Below, piece by piece: positions 57,391 to 64,000 of a stretch of 64,000 bases of DNA. The notes under the pieces are model-generated. The model saw only the letters and a list, made by a program, of their open reading frames with translations, searched no databases and had not been told where the DNA came from. Both the position numbers and the translations under genes were made by a program. Origin of the DNA: Amanita rubescens (lineage: Eukaryota > Basidiomycota > Agaricomycetes > Agaricales > Amanitaceae); the NCBI GenBank assembly GCA_015039365.1, contig WION01000093.1, forward strand, positions 107,250 to 171,249. Reading direction: 5' to 3'. Each line of letters begins with the position of its first letter. Position 1 is the first letter of the stretch.

Positions 57391-58286
57391 TGCAATAGTG
57401 CCTGTCAGATCATGATGGTCAACAATCAGACAATTAGTGCAACAGTGCCTGTCAGATCAAAATGACTAGACTAATATATTTCAATATTTGACCTTGACTA
57501 TTGCAGTTTTGTTATCTTGGCAAAAATTACAAATTGAATCATTGAATATTTCATTTTTTGTGCTCCTGTCAGCTGCTCCTGCCTGGTACAGATCTGCAAC
57601 TAGTGTTCAATTTGCTTCTACTATTTGCTTCTACTATTCACCCTTTGTCATGTTGGTATGTATTCTTTTTTTTTCTCTTTATATTCTAGGAAGGTGGTAG
57701 GTAGCCACAATAATATTTATGCCCCCTGGTGTGGAGTCAAGGCCACAAGCATGCACAGCAAGCCCAAGGCTATGATGGTCCATATTGGACAAAATGCAGA
57801 TGCCCAACCACTGGCAGCAGTGGTGGTGGCAGTGGTGGTGGCAGTGGTGTCCTGGGGTCCACCAGGGTACATTGGGTGTACCATACTGTGTTTGTAACTT
57901 CTGAGTATTGGCAGTAGGTAGTATCAGGTGGTGATGATTAGAGTGCTGGCAGCAGGTGGTAGTAGTAGGTGGTGATGGTAGGCAGTGGTGGTGGTACTAC
58001 CAGGAGTGATTAGTAGCCTGTTGGCACAATCAGAGCAGTGGGTGGTAGTAAGGCTGGGACTAGTAGTAGGTGATAATAGCCCAAGGGATGGTGGGCAGTG
58101 CCAGTGGCTGTGGCAGTAAATCATGCAGTTATGGTAGTGATACTGTATGTTGCAGGTAGTGGTGCAGCAGCAGTGGTGACAAGCAGTGGTGCAGCAGTGG
58201 TGGTGACAAGCAGTGGTGCAGCAGTGGTGGTGACACTGTATGTTGCAGGTAGTGGTGCAGCAGTGGTGGTGACAAGCAGTGGTGCA
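57391..58286. other. Spacer between the two inverted satellite arrays
   Basis: About 0.9 kb. It begins with two copies of a CAATAGTGCCTGTCAGAT-type repeat (57391-57460) also found near 50533. No gene recognised. It includes one diverged satellite unit and a 27-bp minisatellite. Confidence 0.6.
57847..57882. repeat. Single diverged satellite unit in the spacer
   Basis: GTGTCCTGGGGTCCACCAGG followed by GTACATTGGGTGTACC aligns with the array 1 unit in the same orientation, with the two CpG sites lost (GTCGTC to GGGTC; ATCGGGGG to ATTGGG). Confidence 0.75.
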
Positions 58287-58290
58287 GCAG
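58156..58290. repeat. 27-bp minisatellite next to array 2
   Basis: AGCAGTGGTGCAGCAGTGGT plus GGTGACA repeated, with two longer variants containing CTGTATGTTGCAGGT. It is a multiple of three, but no gene is apparent around it. Confidence 0.75.
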
Positions 58291-61200
58291 GGGTACACCC
58301 CCGATGTACCCTGGTGGACGACAGGACAGTGGCACTAGGGAACTGCAGGGGTACACCCCCGATGTACCCTGGTGGACGACAGGACACTAGGGAACTGCAG
58401 GGGTACACCCCCGATGTACCCTGGTGGACGACAGGACACTAGGGAACTGCAGGGGTACACCCCCGATGTACCCTGGTGGACGACAGGACACTAGGGAACT
58501 GCAGGGGTACACCCCCGATGTACCCTGGTGGACGACAGGACACTAGGGAACTGCAGGGGTACACCCCGATGTACCCTGGTGGACGACAGGACACTAGGGA
58601 ACTGCAGGGGTACACCCCCGATGTACCCTGGTGGACGACAGGACACTAGGGAACTGCAGGGGTACACCCCCGATGTACCCTGGTGGACGACAGGACACTA
58701 GGGAACTGCAGGGGTACACCCCCGATGTACCCTGGTGGACGACAGGACACTAGGGAACTGCAGGGGTACACCCCCGATGTACCCTGGTGGACGACAGGAC
58801 ACTAGGGAACTGCAGGGGTACACCCCCGATGTACCCTGGTGGACGACAGGACACTAGGGAACTGCAGGGGTACACCCCCGATGTACCCTGGTGGACGACA
58901 GGACACTAGGGAACTGCAGGGGTACACCCCCGATGTACCCTGGTGGACGACAGGACACTAGGGAACTGCAGGGGTACACCCCCGATGTACCCTGGTGGAC
59001 GACAGGACACTAGGGAACTGCAGGGGTACACCCCCGATGTACCCTGGTGGACGACAGGACACTAGGGAACTGCAGGGGTACACCCCCGATGTACCCTGGT
59101 GGACGACAGGACACTAGGGAACTGCAGGGGTACACCCCCGATGTACCCTGGTGGACGACAGGACACTAGGGAACTGCAGGGGTACACCCCCGATGTACCC
59201 TGGTGGACGACAGGACACTAGGGAACTGCAGGGGTACACCCCCGATGTACCCTGGTGGACGACAGGACACTAGGGAACTGCAGGGGTACACCCCCGATGT
59301 ACCCTGGTGGACGACAGGACACTAGGGAACTGCAGGGGTACACCCCCGATTGTACCCTGGGTGACGACAGGACACTAGGGAACTGCAGGGGTACACCCCC
59401 GATGTACCCTGGTGGACGACAGGACACTAGGGAACTGCAGGGGTACACCCCCGATGTACCCTGGTGGACGACAGGACACTAGGGAACTGCAGGGGTACAC
59501 CCCCGATGTACCCTGGTGGACGACAGGACACTAGGGAACTGCAGGGGTACACCCCCGATGTACCCTGGTGGACGACAGGACACTAGGGAACTGCAGGGGT
59601 ACACCCCCGATGTACCCTGGTGGACGACAGGACACTAGGGAACTGCAGGGGTACACCCCCGATGTACCCTGGTGGACGACAGGACACTAGGGAACTGCAG
59701 GGGTACACCCCCGATGTACCCTGGGTGACGGAACAGGACACTAGGGAACTGCAGGGGTACACCCCCGATGTACCCTGGTGGACGACAGGACACTAGGGAA
59801 CTGCAGGGGTACACCCCCGATGTACCCTGGTGGACGACAGGACACTAGGGAACTGCAGGGGTACACCCCCGATGTACCCTGGTGGACGACAGGACACTAG
59901 GGAACTGCAGGGGTACACCCCCGATGTACCCTGGTGGACGACAGGACACTAGGGAAACTGCAGGGGTACACCCCCGATGTACCCTGGTGGACGACAGGAC
60001 ACTAGGGAACTGCAGGGGTACACCCCCGATGTACCCTGGTGGGACGACAGGACACTAGGGAACTGCAGGGGTACACCCCCGATGTACCCTGGTGGACGAC
60101 AGGACACTAGGGAACTGCAGGGGTACACCCCCGATGTACCCTGGTGGACGACAGGACACTAGGGAACTGCAGGGGTACACCCCCGATGTACCCTGGTGGA
60201 CGACAGGACACTAGGGAACTGCAGGGGTACACCCCCGATGTACCCTGGTGGACGACAGGACACTAGGGAACTGCAGGGGTACACCCCCGATGTACCCTGG
60301 TGGACGACAGGACACTAGGGAACTGCAGGGGTACACCCCCGATGTACCCTGGTGGACGACAGGACACTAGGGAACTGCAGGGGTACACCCCCGATGTACC
60401 CTGGTGGACGACAGGACACTAGGGAACTGCAGGGGTACACCCCCGATGTACCCTGGTGGACGACAGGACACTAGGGAACTGCAGGGGTACACCCCCGATG
60501 TACCCTGGTGGACGACAGGACACTAGGGAACTGCAGGGGTACACCCCCGATGTACCCTGGTGGACGACAGGACACTAGGGAACTGCAGGGGTACACCCCC
60601 GATGTACCCTGGTGGACGACAGGACACTAGGGAACTGCAGGGGTACACCCCCGATGTACCCTGGTGGACGACAGGACACTAGGGAACTGCAGGGGTACAC
60701 CCCCGATGTACCCTGGTGGACGACAGGACACTAGGGAACTGCAGGGGTACACCCCCGATGTACCCTGGTGGACGACAGGACACTAGGGAACTGCAGGGGT
60801 ACACCCCCGATGTACCCTGGTGGACGACAGGACACTAGGGAACTGCAGGGGTACACCCCCGATGTACCCTGGTGGACGACAGGACACTAGGGAACTGCAG
60901 GGGTACACCCCCGATGTACCCTGGTGGACGACAGGACACTAGGGAACTGCAGGGGTACACCCCCGATGTACCCTGGTGGAACCGACAGGACACTAGGGAA
61001 CTGCAGGGGTACACCCCCGATGTACCCTGGTGGACGACAGGACACTAGGGAACTGCAGGGGTAACACCCCCGATGTACCCTGGTGGGACGACAGGACACT
61101 AGGGAACTGCAGGGGTACACCCCCGATGTACCCTGGTGGACCGACAGGACACTAGGGAACTGGCAGGGGTACACCCCCGATGTACCCTGGTGGAACGACA

Positions 61201-64000
61201 GGGACACTAGGGAACTGCAGGGGTACACCCCCGATGTACCCTGGTGGACGACAGGACACTAGGGAACTGCAGGGGTACACCCCCGATGTACCCTGGTGGA
61301 CGACAGGACACTAGGGAACTGCAGGGGTACACCCCCCGATGTACCCTTGTGGACGACAGGACACTAGGGAACTGCAGGGGTACACCCCCGATGTACCCTG
61401 GTGACGACAGGACACTAGGGAACTGCAGGGGTACACCCCGATGTACCCTGGTGGACGACAGGACACTAGGGAACTGCAGGGGTACACCCCGATGTACCCT
61501 GGTGGACGACAGGACACTAGGGACTGCAGGGTACACCCCCGATGTACCCTGGTGGACGACAGGACACTAGGGAACTGCAGGGGTACACCCCCGATGTACC
61601 TGGTGGACGACAGGACACTAGGGAACTGCAGGGGTACACCCCCGATGTACCCTGGTGGACGACAGGACACTAGGGAACTGCAGGGGTACACCCCCGATGT
61701 ACCCTGGTGGACGACAGGACACTAGGGAACTGCAGGGGTACACCCCCGATGTACCCTGGTGGACGACAGGACACTAGGGAACTGCAGGGGTACACCCCCG
61801 ATGTACCCTGGTGGACGACAGGACACTAGGGAACTGCAGGGGTACACCCCCGATGTACCCTGGTGGACGACAGGACACTAGGGAACTGCAGGGGTACACC
61901 CCCGATGTACCCTGGTGGACGACAGGACACTAGGGAACTGCAGGGGTACACCCCCGATGTACCCTGGTGGACGACAGGACACTAGGGAACTGCAGGGGTA
62001 CACCCCCGATGTACCCTGGTGGACGACAGGACACTAGGGAACTGCAGGGGTACACCCCCGATGTACCCTGGTGGACGACAGGACACTAGGGAACTGCAGG
62101 GGTACACCCCCGATGTACCCTGGTGGACGACAGGACACTAGGGAACTGCAGGGGTACACCCCCGATGTACCCTGGTGGACGACAGGACACTAGGGAACTG
62201 CAGGGGTACACCCCCGATGTACCCTGGTGGACGACAGGACACTAGGGAACTGCAGGGGTACACCCCCGATGTACCCTGGTGGACGACAGGACACTAGGGA
62301 ACTGCAGGGGTACACCCCCGATGTACCCTGGTGGACGACAGGACACTAGGGAACTGCAGGGGTACACCCCCGATGTACCCTGGTGGACGACAGGACACTA
62401 GGGAACTGCAGGGGTACACCCCCGATGTACCCTGGTGGACGACAGGACACTAGGGAACTGCAGGGGTACACCCCCGATGTACCCTGGTGGACGACAGGAC
62501 ACTAGGGAACTGCAGGGGTACACCCCCGATGTACCCTGGTGGACGACAGGACACTAGGGAACTGCAGGGGTACACCCCCGATGTACCCTGGTGGACGACA
62601 GGACACTAGGGAACTGCAGGGGTACACCCCCGATGTACCCTGGTGGACGACAGGACACTAGGGAACTGCAGGGGTACACCCCCGATGTACCCTGGTGGAC
62701 GACAGGACACTAGGGAACTGCAGGGGTACACCCCCGATGTACCCTGGTGGACGACAGGACACTAGGGAACTGCAGGGGTACACCCCCGATGTACCCTGGT
62801 GGACGACAGGACACTAGGGAACTGCAGGGGTACACCCCCGATGTACCCTGGTGGACGACAGGACACTAGGGAACTGCAGGGGTACACCCCCGATGTACCC
62901 TGGTGGACGACAGGACACTAGGGAACTGCAGGGGTACACCCCCGATGTACCCTGGTGGACGACAGGACACTAGGGAACTGCAGGGGTACACCCCCGATGT
63001 ACCCTGGTGGACGACAGGACACTAGGGAACTGCAGGGGTACACCCCCGATGTACCCTGGTGGACGACAGGACACTAGGGAACTGCAGGGGTACACCCCCG
63101 ATGTACCCTGGTGGACGACAGGACACTAGGGAACTGCAGGGGTACACCCCCGATGTACCCTGGTGGACGACAGGACACTAGGGAACTGCAGGGGTACACC
63201 CCCGATGTACCCTGGTGGACGACAGGACACTAGGGAACTGCAGGGGTACACCCCCGATGTACCCTGGTGGACGACAGGACACTAGGGAACTGCAGGGGTA
63301 CACCCCCGATGTACCCTGGTGGACGACAGGACACTAGGGAACTGCAGGGGTACACCCCCGATGTACCCTGGTGGACGACAGGACACTAGGGAACTGCAGG
63401 GGTACACCCCCGATGTACCCTGGTGGACGACAGGACACTAGGGAACTGCAGGGGTACACCCCCGATGTACCCTGGTGGACGACAGGACACTAGGGAACTG
63501 CAGGGGTACACCCCCGATGTACCCTGGTGGACGACAGGACACTAGGGAACTGCAGGGGTACACCCCCGATGTACCCTGGTGGACGACAGGACACTAGGGA
63601 ACTGCAGGGGTACACCCCCGATGTACCCTGGTGGACGACAGGACACTAGGGAACTGCAGGGGTACACCCCCGATGTACCCTGGTGGACGACAGGACACTA
63701 GGGAACTGCAGGGGTACACCCCCGATGTACCCTGGTGGACGACAGGACACTAGGGAACTGCAGGGGTACACCCCCGATGTACCCTGGTGGACGACAGGAC
63801 ACTAGGGAACTGCAGGGGTACACCCCCGATGTACCCTGGTGGACGACAGGACACTAGGGAACTGCAGGGGTACACCCCCGATGTACCCTGGTGGACGACA
63901 GGACACTAGGGAACTGCAGGGGTACACCCCCGATGTACCCTGGTGGACGACAGGACACTAGGGAACTGCAGGGGTACACCCCCGATGTACCCTGGTGGAC
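58287..64000. repeat. 52-bp satellite array 2, inverted, about 110 copies, runs off window
   Basis: Same 52-bp unit as array 1 in reverse complement, head-to-tail to the window end. The first unit carries a small insertion (GTGGCAC region, 58325-58335). Units between about 59340 and 61610 contain many 1-bp insertions or deletions. Those on either side appear uniform. Confidence 0.98.

Noticed and set aside
58098..61725. Open frames within the 52-bp array and the 27-bp minisatellite
   Set aside because: Repeat translations in frames opened or closed by single-base indels; no conserved domain or gene context.
53647..64000. CRISPR-like array
   Set aside because: Units are contiguous and identical with no unique spacers, and the genome is eukaryotic.

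Overview
This window comes from a filamentous fungus, most likely an agaricomycete (mushroom-forming basidiomycete). Genes are packed tightly on both strands. Introns are very short (about 46-63 bp, GT..AG, some with a CTAAC/CTGAC branch site). Protein types are those expected of that group: a Cre1/CreA repressor, a fungal sesquiterpene-cyclase-like protein, TPR-type NLR receptors and a Ty1/copia element. No rRNA, tRNA, CRISPR or prokaryotic feature was seen. All gene models were built by reading frames, splice signals and family motifs by eye. Five whole models (Pol beta-like, thioesterase, VPS25, SNF5, VPS2) and NLR1/NLR2 join to a coding length divisible by three.

Layout. 1-4503 is the 3' part of a Ty1/copia retrotransposon ending in its 3' LTR. 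4982-24781 is a compact block: DCAF5-like WD40 protein (-), cre1 (+), a 2.9 kb stretch with no recognisable gene, a degenerate terpene-synthase-like gene (-) bracketed by a ~0.4 kb direct duplication, an unknown small protein (-), an MBD4-like DNA glycosylase (+), the SNF5 chromatin-remodelling subunit (-), a DNA polymerase beta-like protein (+), a thioesterase (+), ESCRT-II VPS25 (+) and dihydrofolate synthase FOL3 (+). 25336-30470 is an NLR island: a full-length TPR-NLR with 20 near-identical 42-residue repeats, followed by a broken NLR relic. 30480-43672 returns to housekeeping genes: an acidic repeat protein (-), SEN54 (-), a TFIIIC subunit (-), an RMND1-family mitochondrial protein (-), dihydroorotate dehydrogenase (+), ESCRT-III VPS2 (-), HEM2 (-) and a MET12/13-type methylenetetrahydrofolate reductase (+) whose frame is broken near its 3' end. 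44284-53035 is a second NLR island: a second full TPR-NLR (+), 2.4 kb of AT-rich non-coding DNA, a decayed copy of the MTHFR 3' end, and an N-terminally truncated TPR-NLR (-). 53647-64000 is dominated by a 52-bp satellite: 72 head-to-tail copies, a 0.9 kb spacer, then about 110 copies in the opposite orientation running off the window.

Themes. The NLR islands and nearby repeats look poor in CpG, whereas the housekeeping genes between them are not; this fits methylation-driven CpG decay in repeated DNA. The NLRs show repeat homogenisation with variation confined to a few positions, as expected of fast-evolving recognition surfaces. The two intact ones carry different possible membrane-anchoring tails. 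Several genes look recently or partly broken (terpene synthase, MTHFR, NLR1 C-terminus, NLR3 N-terminus, NLR relic), and the Pol beta-like protein lacks key catalytic residues.
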